Shown piece after piece: positions 1-8,346 of a stretch of 64,000 nucleotides of DNA. Source of the DNA: Acidimicrobiia bacterium (GTDB lineage: Bacteria; Actinomycetota; Acidimicrobiia; Acidimicrobiales; Poriferisodalaceae); the NCBI GenBank assembly GCA_012960315.1, contig DUBN01000066.1, positions 1 through 64,000 on the forward strand, written 5' to 3'. Made by a program: the position numbers and the translations under genes. The notes beneath the pieces are model-generated. The model saw only the letters and a list, made by a program, of their open reading frames with translations. It searched no databases and was not told where the DNA came from. Position 1 is the first letter of the stretch. Every line of letters begins with the position of its first letter.

Positions 1-532
1 CTGCGAAACCGTGAGATGTAAGGGTCTGTGCCACCATCGTGACGGCAGACTTCAGGGAACGTTGAGCTTCGCCGGGTGCCATCGCTGCGGCTAAATGGAG
101 CCCGTATTCGTGCCCTACTTCTTCGGCGAGCTGTTCAGCCTCACGGTCTGAAAGAAGCGCTAGAGCCCTACCCAACAACGTTCCAAGCAGATCGTCGTGC
201 CGTACCGGGAACTCGAGCGTGATATCAGAACTAGCCGCGCGATAACGCTTAGATGGACGCCCAGCTCCGGCCGCTGGGCGTATGTCCACGACGACGTGAC
301 CTGCTGTTGCCAGTTTGTCTAAATGATGTCTAGCAACGTTGTTATGTAGATTCACTGCCTTCGCGACCTCGGTCGCGGTCAATCCTTCTGCGGATTCTCT
401 AACTCGGAGGTAAATATCTCGTCGGGTCGGATCACCGAATGATGCCGTGATGGATTCAACGGTGGCAGAGAAAGTTTCTGGGGTGAGTGTATGACCGTCC
501 ACGGCACTAGATTCTACTGATGCTCCAGTCAT
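1..532 (-). CDS. Winged helix-turn-helix regulator, SufR/ArsR-like (partial at window start)
   Basis: Reading the minus strand from an ATG at 532 gives 177 codons without a stop before the window edge, so the C-terminus is missing. Residues about 25-75 fit a winged HTH (FGDPTRRDIYLRVRE, then TEVAKAVNLHNNVARHHLDKL, the recognition helix), followed by a GRPSKRYR wing typical of the SufR and related HTH_20 regulators. SufR proteins bind an Fe-S cluster through C-terminal cysteines; that part lies outside the window, so the Fe-S sensing role is an inference from the divergent Fe-S carrier gene mrp 39 bases away. The short shared gap must hold both promoters. Family call is firm, subfamily is not. 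Confidence 0.75.
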   Translation of the reverse strand, partial: MTGASVESSAVDGHTLTPETFSATVESITASFGDPTRRDIYLRVRESAEGLTATEVAKAVNLHNNVARHHLDKLATAGHVVVDIRPAAGAGRPSKRYRAASSDITLEFPVRHDDLLGTLLGRALALLSDREAEQLAEEVGHEYGLHLAAAMAPGEAQRSLKSAVTMVAQTLTSHGFA

Positions 533-571
533 CAAGTCCGAATTTGTTGTTTTGCAGGTAGGAATTAGGTA

Positions 572-1714
572 ATGACTATCTCCGACAATGAGCTAATTGA
601 GATTGTTGGCAAGGTCGTTGACCCGGAACTTCGTCGCGACTTACACACGATGGGCATGCTCCGAGGGGTGTCCCTAGCCGGCGGCACTGTTCACGCGGTG
701 GTTGCTTTGCCCTCCGAAGATTGGCCAGCACGCGAAACGCTGATACATCTCATCGAAACTTCGATAACAGCCCGAGACGGGGTGGAAGCAGTATCAGTCG
801 AGTTCTTGGTGATGGATGAAGCCGAGCAAGCCGCAGTGCGCGAACAACTCATTGGTGACCCCGCAGCCAGCGGTGGTAGTCAAGAAGCCCAGGGACACGC
901 CGAAGGTAGAGCGATTCCATTCGCGGAAGCTGGGAATCGCACACGTGTTTTGTTAATAGCGAGCGGGAAAGGTGGAGTTGGCAAATCCACGGTTACGGCG
1001 AACTTGGCCATTGCTCTTGCCCAACGGGGGCTCCGGAGCGCGGTAGTGGACGCAGACGTCTGGGGCTTTTCTATTCCCCGGATGCTTGGAGTGGAGCGCC
1101 CCCCAACGGTGATTGACCAGATGGTGGTGCCTGTTGAAGCCAATGGTGTTCGTTGCATTTCGATGGGGTTCTTCGCTAGAGAGGACCAACCAGTCATCTG
1201 GCGCGGACCGATGCTCCACAAGGCCTTAGAACAATTTCTCACTGACGTGCATTGGGACGACCCCGATTACCTGTTGGTTGATCTTCCACCTGGTACCGGC
1301 GATATCTCGTTGTCTCTCTCACAGTTTTTGCCAAAATCTGAGCTGATAGTGGTTACTACTCCACAGCCGGCAGCCCAAAAAGTTGCGCAACGTGCTGCCT
1401 ATATGGCTGAGAAAGTCAACCTTTCCGTGCGCGCAGTGATCGAAAACATGAGTTGGTTCCGAGGCGATGACGGAAAGCGCTACGACATTTTCGGATCCGG
1501 CGGGGGTGAGGCACTTGCCGAAGAACTGGGTGTTCCTCTGCTCGGCCAAATCCCGTTATTGCAAGAACTCCGCGAAGGAGGAGACACCGGCCGTCCCATT
1601 ACCGTGGCAGACCCGGACAGTGAGGCGGCGAATGTTTTCACTGAAATGGCGCGCTTATTGACGGAAGAATATTTGCCAACGCGCAGATACAACGAAGGTT
1701 TGAAGCTCGTTTGA
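572..1714 (+). CDS. mrp: Mrp/ApbC-type ATP-binding Fe-S cluster carrier
   Basis: A 380-residue P-loop NTPase of the Mrp/NBP35 family, which hands Fe-S clusters to apoproteins in the cytoplasm. An N-terminal MIP18/DUF59 domain (about residues 5-85) is followed by the deviant Walker A GKGGVGKST at 132-140, the GFFAREDQPVIWRGPM switch region, LLVDLPPGTGD and a late ENMSWF motif. In E. coli Mrp the ENMS motif is followed by a CxxC that bridges the cluster; here the stretch reads FRGDDGKRY with no cysteine. I recall mycobacterial Mrp lacking it too, so it may be normal for the phylum. The ATG at 572 is divergent from the HTH gene, and the stop overlaps the region where selO begins. Confidence 0.92.
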   Translation: MTISDNELIEIVGKVVDPELRRDLHTMGMLRGVSLAGGTVHAVVALPSEDWPARETLIHLIETSITARDGVEAVSVEFLVMDEAEQAAVREQLIGDPAASGGSQEAQGHAEGRAIPFAEAGNRTRVLLIASGKGGVGKSTVTANLAIALAQRGLRSAVVDADVWGFSIPRMLGVERPPTVIDQMVVPVEANGVRCISMGFFAREDQPVIWRGPMLHKALEQFLTDVHWDDPDYLLVDLPPGTGDISLSLSQFLPKSELIVVTTPQPAAQKVAQRAAYMAEKVNLSVRAVIENMSWFRGDDGKRYDIFGSGGGEALAEELGVPLLGQIPLLQELREGGDTGRPITVADPDSEAANVFTEMARLLTEEYLPTRRYNEGLKLV

Positions 1715-1728
1715 GCCAAAATAGAGCG

Positions 1729-3318
1729 ATGGTGATGATCGACGACCTACGTTTCGACAATCAGTTCACGAAATCGCTCCCTGCTGACTCCCAGGTCGGG
1801 ACAGCGCGTCGGCAAGTCGAACAGGCCTGTTACAGCCGAGTGAAACCAGCGGCTGTTGCCGCACCCAGGCTCGTCGCCCACAGTGCTGAGATGTTCGAAT
1901 TGCTGGGTCTCGAATCCGCGGAAATTCTGCGACCGGGTTTCGTTGAGGTTCTCGCAGGAAACCGAATACTTGCAGGAATGGATCCACACGCCGCGTGTTA
2001 TGGCGGCCATCAGTTCGGAAACTGGGCCGGGCAATTGGGAGACGGAAGGGCCATTGCCTTGGGTGAGGTCGTCGATGTTAACGGTCGACACCAGATGCTC
2101 CAGTTAAAGGGAGCTGGTCCGACACCATATTCCCGCACAGCCGACGGCTTAGCAGTGTTGCGGTCATCGGTCAGGGAGTTCTTATGTAGCGAGGCCATGC
2201 ATCACCTGGGTGTTCCCACCACTAGGGCTCTGAGTTTGGTCACAACGGGTGAAGAAGTAGTTCGCGACATGCTTTATGACGGTAATCCCCGACCGGAACT
2301 TGGCGCCATCGTCTGTCGGGTGGCACCGTCTTTCATTCGATTCGGAAACTTCGAGATATTTGCTTCCCGAGGCGATCGCGAAACACTTCAATGTTTGGCC
2401 GATTTCGTAATTGCAACCGAGTTCCCACATATTGAAGATCCCAGCCCTCGTCGCTACGTATCGCTTTTGAGGGAAGTGGCGGAACGAACGGCAGACATGG
2501 TCGTCGAATGGCTACGCGTCGGCTTCGTTCACGGCGTCATGAATACAGACAACATGTCGATTCTAGGTCTAACCATTGACTATGGCCCATATGGCTGGCT
2601 CGATGACTACGACCCTAATTGGACGCCCAATACGACCGACGCCCAACACCGCCGATATCGATACGGGCATCAAGCAAATATCGCGCAGTGGAATCTTGTT
2701 CAGTTAGCTAACTCCCTTTATCCCCTGGTGGAGGAGGTCGAGCCTCTCCAAGATGCCATTCAGCACTACGCGGAACGATTTCAAACTAAATGGTCACAAA
2801 TGATGGCCTCGAAGCTCGGCTTCTCATCGCTGGACGACTCGCGTGATCAGAGCTTGGCTGACGAGGCATTGTCGGTGATGCAAGTTGTTGAGACCGATAT
2901 GACGAAATTTTGGAGACAACTGGGCAGAGTTGACTGCTCGGCCTCCCTTGATCCCGTAGAGCGAACTAAGCCTCTCCTCGAATCGATCTACGAGCGAGAA
3001 TCAGCGACGCACCACCAAATATCAGCGTTCGTTGACTTTGCTCAACAATGGGCAGCTCGACATCGCGAATTAGGAGCGAACGACGTTGAACGTCAGATGT
3101 CGATGGACGCGGTGAATCCGAAGTATGTGCTTCGAAACTACATGGCGCAGTTAGCAATCGAACGTGCCGAGGAAGGCGACGGATCGATGGTTGAAGAATT
3201 ATTAGATCTCGTGCGGCACCCATACGATGAACAGCCAGAACGAAACCAATTCTCTTTGCTGCGCCCAGACTGGGCTCGCACCAAAGTTGGTTGCTCCCAA
3301 CTTTCCTGCTCCTCCTGA
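1729..3318 (+). CDS. selO: SelO family protein adenylyltransferase (YdiU)
   Basis: SelO proteins have a protein-kinase-like fold and transfer AMP from ATP to Ser, Thr or Tyr of target proteins in redox stress. The 529-residue product carries the family signatures GGHQFGNWAGQLGDGRA, LQLKGAGPTPYSR, REFLCSEAMHHLGVPTTRAL, GFVHGVMNTDNMSILGLTID (active-site loop) and YGPYGWLDDY. The extreme C-terminus is SCSS, the position where eukaryotic SelO has Sec-Ser-Ser and E. coli YdiU has Cys-Ser-Ser, so this is the cysteine form with the tail intact. An in-frame TTG at 1711 overlaps the mrp stop; I prefer the ATG at 1729, which places the RFDNQF motif close to the N-terminus as in other members. Likely co-transcribed with mrp. 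Confidence 0.92.
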   Translation: MVMIDDLRFDNQFTKSLPADSQVGTARRQVEQACYSRVKPAAVAAPRLVAHSAEMFELLGLESAEILRPGFVEVLAGNRILAGMDPHAACYGGHQFGNWAGQLGDGRAIALGEVVDVNGRHQMLQLKGAGPTPYSRTADGLAVLRSSVREFLCSEAMHHLGVPTTRALSLVTTGEEVVRDMLYDGNPRPELGAIVCRVAPSFIRFGNFEIFASRGDRETLQCLADFVIATEFPHIEDPSPRRYVSLLREVAERTADMVVEWLRVGFVHGVMNTDNMSILGLTIDYGPYGWLDDYDPNWTPNTTDAQHRRYRYGHQANIAQWNLVQLANSLYPLVEEVEPLQDAIQHYAERFQTKWSQMMASKLGFSSLDDSRDQSLADEALSVMQVVETDMTKFWRQLGRVDCSASLDPVERTKPLLESIYERESATHHQISAFVDFAQQWAARHRELGANDVERQMSMDAVNPKYVLRNYMAQLAIERAEEGDGSMVEELLDLVRHPYDEQPERNQFSLLRPDWARTKVGCSQLSCSS

Positions 3319-3420
3319 ATGGTTGAACAGCAGTGGTAGATGTCAAACTGCGGCATACGATATGTCCTGGGTTGTGTTGACGCTCGTCAACTCAACAAGG
3401 CAGAAGAAAAGGCATTACCC

Positions 3421-3651
3421 GTGGAGATCCGAATCGGCATCATGAATGTGGCCCGCGAGCTCACGCTTGACATCGACGACGACGACGCCGAAAAGCTCAA
3501 ATCGGGGTTGGAGTCTGCATTAAGTGAAAGCGCCAACATGCTTTGGGTACCTGATCGCGACGGCCGAGAGGTCGGCATATCAGTAGCACAACTCGGTTAT
3601 ATCGAATTCGGTGCGGCAGGCGATCGCCGTATCGGATTTGCCACCGACTGA
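3421..3651 (+). CDS. DUF3107 family small protein
   Basis: A 76-residue protein beginning with GTG at 3421, preceded by a purine-rich AGAAAAGG about 7 bases upstream. The start was chosen because DUF3107 proteins open with a short beta strand like the EIRIGIMNVARELTLDI seen here; a longer in-frame reading from 3340 adds sequence with no counterpart. The rest (DDDDAEKLKSGLESAL, then a strand with VPDRDGREVGISVAQLGYIEFG) fits this actinobacterial family of unknown function. It sits alone between selO and the histidine kinase. Function is not known for the family. Confidence 0.8.
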   Translation: MEIRIGIMNVARELTLDIDDDDAEKLKSGLESALSESANMLWVPDRDGREVGISVAQLGYIEFGAAGDRRIGFATD

Positions 3652-3701
3652 CACTTCACATGTGGAGCCGAATTCGTCACCTACGGGGTGCCCCGTTGCT
3701 G

Positions 3702-3720
3702 ACAGCTTCGAAACGGCTGT
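3702..3720 (+). terminator. Possible hairpin terminator after DUF3107
   Basis: ACAGC and GCTGT form a 5-base stem around a 9-base loop and are followed by AATTTCT. A second short hairpin, ACGGG/CCCGT around GTGC, lies just upstream (3683-3696). Both are weak; the position between two independent genes is the main support. Confidence 0.3.
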
Positions 3721-3732
3721 AATTTCTGACCT

Positions 3733-5208
3733 ATGGCCACATTGGCGGAATTGACTCGCATAGGCACAGACCTATCGACGCAACAGCTAATGCACCTTCA
3801 ACGTCTTGTCGCTTGGTGGGGAATTTTGGCCGATCTTTCATTCTCCGATTTGCTGTTGTTTGTCCCGACCGATGAGGTTGGAACAGAGTTCGCAATTGCC
3901 GGGCAGATTCGACCCACTACGGGTCAAACTCTCTATCGAGACGACCATGTAGGACTGCGAGTAGATGACATTGATCGACCGCTAGTTGCAAGAGCATTCG
4001 CGTTAGGTGAAGTCGTAGAAGGCGAGGTGCCGATCAAACCTACAAATCGTCGAGCACGGGTTATGTGCATTCCCATAACCCACGACGGCGTAGTGGTCGG
4101 CGTCCTGAGTCGCGAACTAGTTCCCGACTTTGCTGAACGTCGAGATCCCGGGGAACTTGAGCGCACTTACCTTCAGACGTTCCACCAATTAGCCAAAATG
4201 ATCGCATCAGGTGTGTTTCCTTTCGTTGGACATGATGTCGATATGGATGAGGTGCCCAGAGTTGGCGATGGCCTCTTGGTGGTAGATCGCGAGGCTCGAA
4301 TTCAATACGCCTCACCGAATGCCCTCAGCACGCTCCACCGGATAGGAATCGTCGGAAATGTTGCCGGTCGTCGACTCGGGGATTTGGGAATCGAACAGCC
4401 GATCATTCGTCAAGCTATGAAAAATTTTGGGCCGATTACAGCTGAGGTTGAACGAAACGACACTGCCGTTCAAGTCTTGGCCATGCCTCTTATCGATCGA
4501 GAGATCTCTACGGGAGCGGTCGTGCTACTCAGAGATATCACCGAGTTGCGTTTAAGAGATCGACTCTTGGTTTCGAAAGATGCAACGATCCGCGAGATCC
4601 ACCATCGAGTTAAAAACAATCTTCAGACCATTTCGTCGCTGTTGCGTGTGCAAGGCCGGCGTCTTGAATCAGTCGAAGCCAAATCGGCGATTGACGAGTC
4701 GGTCCGTCGAATCCGAGCGATCGCGTTGGTGCATGAGACGCTGGCGAGCGAGTCATCCGACGATGTGAGCCTGGCAGAAGTAGCGAACATGTTGGCGCGA
4801 ACTGTCCAAGACAGCTTCACTTCGCCCGAGCGCCCTATCCGTTTCGAAGTACATGGCGACGCAGGCCTAGTCCCGTCTGATGTGGTGACGCGGCTTGCTG
4901 TAGTACTAAACGAATTACTCCAGAACACGGTTGACCATGCCTTCCCCGATGATCTGCTGCTCGTGGAAGGCCGCGTGTGCCTAGTAGAAATCTTGTTGTC
5001 TCGAGACGCAGAACACATCAGGATGATGGTTCGTGACAACGGAGTCGGAGTGCCCGACGATTTTGATAGCAGTTCACAAGGAGGCCTAGGAGTTTCGATT
5101 GTTCGAGCCTTGGCAACTTCAGAACTTGGTGGCGAGATCGTGATGCGAAGGCGAAGCGACTCGGCGGGATCAGAAGTCCTAATTGAAGTTCCCCTGACAG
5201 ACGATTAA
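3733..5208 (+). CDS. pdtaS: PdtaS-like sensor histidine kinase (HisKA_2 type)
   Basis: A 491-residue soluble sensor kinase with no membrane segment. The N-terminal ~150 residues match the PdtaS GAF-like domain, residues about 175-270 form a PAS domain (GDGLLVVDREARIQYASPNA), and the C-terminal half is a HisKA_2/HWE-type kinase: H-box REIHHRVKNNLQTISSLL with the phospho-acceptor His at 290 or 291, N-box VLNELLQNTVDHAF, and DNGVGVPDDF and GGLGVSIV for ATP. In mycobacteria PdtaS phosphorylates the RNA-binding antiterminator PdtaR; no PdtaR gene is present here. The convergent whiB gene 56 bases downstream repeats the Rv3220c-whiB1 neighbourhood of M. tuberculosis, which supports the subfamily call. 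Confidence 0.88.
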   Translation: MATLAELTRIGTDLSTQQLMHLQRLVAWWGILADLSFSDLLLFVPTDEVGTEFAIAGQIRPTTGQTLYRDDHVGLRVDDIDRPLVARAFALGEVVEGEVPIKPTNRRARVMCIPITHDGVVVGVLSRELVPDFAERRDPGELERTYLQTFHQLAKMIASGVFPFVGHDVDMDEVPRVGDGLLVVDREARIQYASPNALSTLHRIGIVGNVAGRRLGDLGIEQPIIRQAMKNFGPITAEVERNDTAVQVLAMPLIDREISTGAVVLLRDITELRLRDRLLVSKDATIREIHHRVKNNLQTISSLLRVQGRRLESVEAKSAIDESVRRIRAIALVHETLASESSDDVSLAEVANMLARTVQDSFTSPERPIRFEVHGDAGLVPSDVVTRLAVVLNELLQNTVDHAFPDDLLLVEGRVCLVEILLSRDAEHIRMMVRDNGVGVPDDFDSSSQGGLGVSIVRALATSELGGEIVMRRRSDSAGSEVLIEVPLTDD

Positions 5209-5264
5209 ACCGAGAAACAGAAGACCCATTGCCAATGTTGATCCACTAGATGGATGAGCTCGAC

Positions 5265-5549
5265 TTAGCTCGCGTGACGGCGAACACTGTTTCGCTGACG
5301 TCGGATTTGTCTGCGTTCGTCCTCCGATGCCCCTCCCCACACCCCAGAGTCCTGGTTAGTGTCGAGTGCAAACTCGAGACAAAGATCTTTGACGCAACAT
5401 TCGACACAGACCGCTTTGGCTGCTGCGATCTGGCGTAAAGCGCTTCCTGTCGAACCAATGGGGAAAAAAACAGTCGGATCAATCTCGCGACATTTAGCGG
5501 TGGTTCGCCAGATGCCGCTTTCCAGCAGCATGGCTCCTCGTGCACTCAC
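5265..5549 (-). CDS. whiB1: WhiB family Fe-S transcriptional regulator (WhiB1-like)
   Basis: A 94-residue Wbl protein. The four cluster ligands are Cys20, Cys48, Cys51 and Cys57 in the pattern AKCRE, AKAVCVEC and DLCLEF, followed by the turn motif GVWGG at 69-73 and the basic tail RRQIRRQRNSVRR. DPTVFFP and TGSALRQ before the second cysteine are the usual WhiB signature. Wbl proteins carry a [4Fe-4S] cluster, react with NO or O2 and act with the principal sigma factor. The position next to a PdtaS kinase suggests the essential WhiB1 group. An internal Met at residue 7 is an alternative start. Confidence 0.93.
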   Translation of the reverse strand: MSARGAMLLESGIWRTTAKCREIDPTVFFPIGSTGSALRQIAAAKAVCVECCVKDLCLEFALDTNQDSGVWGGASEDERRQIRRQRNSVRRHAS

Positions 5550-5802
5550 GTCTATATTTCCTCCAGGTGCTACTCGCGAGGGGGTTCGCGAGCATTTGTC
5601 TCGCCGCTGAAGCTACATCTGTCTGCGGTGAAAAACTGCTAAAGCGTCCGATTGGCAGACCCCATAGAGGTCTCGCCGGATGTACTCATGACGCAGTCAC
5701 AGCGATACAACAGGTTACGGTTGGACTGATGCTCCGGCAAGGGATTCTTTCGCGGAGAGTCGGGCTCTCATAAAGAACTGAAAAGGTCGGGGGAACCGAA
5801 CT

Positions 5803-6489
5803 TTGACGCGACCACAGATATATGCCCATCGAGGAGCATCGCAACAGCAAAGAGAAAATAGTGTTGAGGCGTTCCTAGCGGCCGCTGAACTTGGGGCAGA
5901 CGGCATTGAACTCGATGTGCGAAGAACTCTAAACGGACAATTGGTGGTTCATCACGACTCGCATGCAGAAGACCTGCTGATAGAGGGTTCTCACAGAAGA
6001 GATCTCCCGGGTTACATACCCGACTTGGGTACAGCTCTCGATGCTTGCAACGGACTTCGTGTCAACATCGAAATAAAATTCGACAGCCCCGACGTGAACG
6101 AATTGTCGAACCTAGCCAGCGAATTGGAACGATATTTGCGATCGCGAGCAGAGCCGATTAGCCGTTGGATAGTTTCATCTTTCAATCATGCGATTGTTGA
6201 TCAGATACGTGAACTTTCCCCTGGGTTGCCAACAGGGCTTCTTTTTGGGCGAAGGTCCTGGCTGGATGTGATGCGTCACGCCGTTGTCAATGGCCATTCG
6301 GCGATTCATCCTCACGAGTCGATTATCGACGACCATCTCGTGCGGACAGCCCACGCTGCTGGAATCGACGTAAATGCCTGGACCGTCAACGATGTTGAAC
6401 GCGCGTTGGAACTTGCTGCACTCGGCATTGATGGTCTCATTACTGACATACCTGATGAAGTGCTTGGAGTATTAAGCGATTTTCAATAG
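5803..6489 (+). CDS. Glycerophosphodiester phosphodiesterase family protein
   Basis: A 228-residue GDPD-type TIM barrel that would hydrolyse glycerophosphodiesters to glycerol-3-phosphate and an alcohol. Visible catalytic and metal motifs are AHRGAS near the start (His8, Arg9), GADGIELDVRRT with the metal-binding Glu and Asp, VVHHDS, and NIEIKFD; the C-terminal part has VNAWTVND and GIDGLITDIPDE, all in the expected order. No signal peptide, so probably cytosolic. The TTG start at 5803 has a GGGGGAA ribosome site 6-7 bases upstream. The gene is followed at 13 bases by the convergent lipid kinase gene, another lipid-head-group enzyme. Confidence 0.9.
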   Translation: MTRPQIYAHRGASQQQRENSVEAFLAAAELGADGIELDVRRTLNGQLVVHHDSHAEDLLIEGSHRRDLPGYIPDLGTALDACNGLRVNIEIKFDSPDVNELSNLASELERYLRSRAEPISRWIVSSFNHAIVDQIRELSPGLPTGLLFGRRSWLDVMRHAVVNGHSAIHPHESIIDDHLVRTAHAAGIDVNAWTVNDVERALELAALGIDGLITDIPDEVLGVLSDFQ

Positions 6490-6502
6490 CTTCACCCCAG
6501 GG

Positions 6503-7414
6503 CTATAAAGGCTTCACCAACCTGAGTGCTTGGGGGCACCAACTGAATTTGAGGCTCTTGACAGGGCCTAAATAATCGCCATCTAGCTGATGAGGAAATG
6601 GGCCGTATCCAGTTAAGACAAGCTCGGTCAGGTCGTGGGCAACGTGAACGAGATCGTTGTCCTGCGGCGATTTGCCCTTAAAGAGATCGGACAACAGGCC
6701 GGTCATGGCACTCAACGACAACGTTCGCAAAGCTACGACGCTCAGGCCGCGATCCAGAGTGGCCTGCGGAGCTAGAGACAGAGGTCGACTCCCCAAATAG
6801 GTGTATGGGTCTGTGTTCAACACCACGGTGAAGTAGCTGTCATCAACGCCGCCTTGCTCGTGTCGCACCGTCATCCTTGGCCTAGTTCGGTCATAGTGAC
6901 GGAGCCAAGTATCAATTCCCGCCCAAATGAACAAAGGATGCCCTGCATAGCGTTTCAAAGCGGATCTCCGCTCCACCTGCTCGACCACCGCAGCATCGAA
7001 ACCGCTCCCGCAATGGAAAAGAAAATAACGGCCGTCGACCTCACCAAGACCAACAGATTCAATTGAATTTGCCTCAATTGCTGCAACCAGTTGATCCGTA
7101 GCTTCCAGCGGCTCGTCCGCCAGTCCGATGGTCCGAGCAAAGACGTTGGTCGAACCGCCGGGCAGGGCAGCTAACGCGCATTCTGTTCCTACTAGGCCGT
7201 TAGCTGCTTCATTGAGCGTTCCGTCTCCGCCCAGTACAGCAACGATGTCTGTCCCAGTCGCAGCCGCGCCTCTGGCTAATCGCGAAGCATGACCCCGGCG
7301 GCTGGTCATGGCTAATCGCACGTCGTGATGTTCAGCTAGGGCCGTTTGAATTAGCACTCTCGTTCGTGCCGTGACCGACGAAGCCGATCCGTTGACGAGG
7401 AGCAAAATCTGCAC
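6503..7414 (-). CDS. Diacylglycerol/sphingosine kinase-like lipid kinase
   Basis: A 303-residue member of the DagK/YegS/LCB5 family, which phosphorylates diacylglycerol or related lipids at the membrane. The nucleotide-binding motif GGDGTLNEAANGL and the ALPGGSTNVFART motif are both intact, and residues about 130-145 (YFLFHCGSGFDAAVVEQVE) and the C-terminal LDGDYLG segment fit the family. It is transcribed towards the glycerophosphodiesterase gene, so the two are convergent rather than an operon; a shared role in phospholipid turnover is only suggestive. The actual lipid substrate cannot be told from sequence. Confidence 0.9.
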   Translation of the reverse strand: MQILLLVNGSASSVTARTRVLIQTALAEHHDVRLAMTSRRGHASRLARGAAATGTDIVAVLGGDGTLNEAANGLVGTECALAALPGGSTNVFARTIGLADEPLEATDQLVAAIEANSIESVGLGEVDGRYFLFHCGSGFDAAVVEQVERRSALKRYAGHPLFIWAGIDTWLRHYDRTRPRMTVRHEQGGVDDSYFTVVLNTDPYTYLGSRPLSLAPQATLDRGLSVVALRTLSLSAMTGLLSDLFKGKSPQDNDLVHVAHDLTELVLTGYGPFPHQLDGDYLGPVKSLKFSWCPQALRLVKPL

Positions 7415-7520
7415 GTGGCTAGTGTCGCCGATTTATAGGCTGATAGTCGAACCGAACACCACTAACAACGCTCGTGTGGTAGTTAGCGAACTCAGTTATA
7501 AAATTTTTTATAGTTAACAT

Positions 7521-7534
7521 TTGGATATGTCCAA
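7521..7534. promoter_or_regulatory. Palindrome upstream of etfBA (candidate operator)
   Basis: TTGGATATGTCCAA is an inverted repeat (TTGGA and TCCAA around TATG) lying 22 bases before the etfB start. It directly follows an AT-rich tract (7497-7512, TATAAAATTTTTTATA, itself nearly palindromic) that stands out from the surrounding sequence and could hold the -10 region. No regulator for it is identifiable in the window. Confidence 0.4.
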
Positions 7535-7555
7535 ACCTCGGGGCAGAATCCACGC

Positions 7556-8335
7556 ATGAAGGTCGTTGTCTGTGTCAAACAGATCCCAGATCCGGCTTTG
7601 CCCGGTGAGTTGGATCCCTCTACTAACTACCTCAAACGGGATGACAAATTGATCCTAGATGAGTCCGATTCCTACGGGGTGGAGATGGCGCTCCAACTCG
7701 TAGAGTCTGCCGGCGGCGGCGACGTCTCGCTGGTTTCAATGGCGCCCAACGGCGCAGTTGGTGGGCTACGGACAGCGCTGGCGATGGGCGCCGAGGGTGC
7801 CGTTCTCGTAAGTGACGCCGCTCTTGCCGGAACTGATGCGCTCGGGACGGCGAAAGTACTTGCTGCCGCGATATCGAGGATGTCACCAGATTTGGTACTC
7901 GCCGGAGTTGAGTCATCTGACGGTTACACCGGGACAGTCCCGGAGATGATTGCAGGGGCCCTCAACATTCCGTCAATAACTTTCGCCAAGCAAATACAAA
8001 TTGAAGGCGGCAACGTAAAGGTGCAACGCCAAACAGAAGCGGGATACGACGACGTCGAGTGTCCGACCCCGGCGTTGGTGTCCGTTACGGCTGGTGTTGT
8101 AGAGCCTCGCTACCCGTCGTTCAAGGGGATCATGGCAGCTAAGAAAAAACCCGTCGAGGAACTTGACCTCAGTGCCTTGGGAATCGACTCCAGTTCCGTA
8201 GGGAAAAACGGTGCTCGCCAAGAAACCGTCCAGGTTACCGATGCGGAAGAACGGCAAGCTGGTGAAATCATCGAAGACGATGGTGACGCCCACGAAAAGA
8301 TTATTGAGTTCCTCGGTGAACTCAAGGTCATCTGA
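7556..8335 (+). CDS. etfB: Electron transfer flavoprotein, beta subunit
   Basis: A 259-residue ETF beta subunit (FixA class), which with EtfA forms the AMP- and FAD-containing carrier taking electrons from acyl-CoA and related dehydrogenases. The start MKVVVCVKQIPDPA, the segment ILDESDSYGVEMALQL, the AMP-loop region LAGVESSDGYTGTVPEMIAGAL and the recognition-loop region PTPALVSVTAGVVEPRYPSFKGIMAAKKKP are all family signatures. It is the first gene of a two-gene operon. No ETF:quinone oxidoreductase or acyl-CoA dehydrogenase is encoded in the window, so partners are elsewhere. Confidence 0.96.
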   Translation: MKVVVCVKQIPDPALPGELDPSTNYLKRDDKLILDESDSYGVEMALQLVESAGGGDVSLVSMAPNGAVGGLRTALAMGAEGAVLVSDAALAGTDALGTAKVLAAAISRMSPDLVLAGVESSDGYTGTVPEMIAGALNIPSITFAKQIQIEGGNVKVQRQTEAGYDDVECPTPALVSVTAGVVEPRYPSFKGIMAAKKKPVEELDLSALGIDSSSVGKNGARQETVQVTDAEERQAGEIIEDDGDAHEKIIEFLGELKVI

Positions 8336-8346
8336 GGAGGTTGAAC

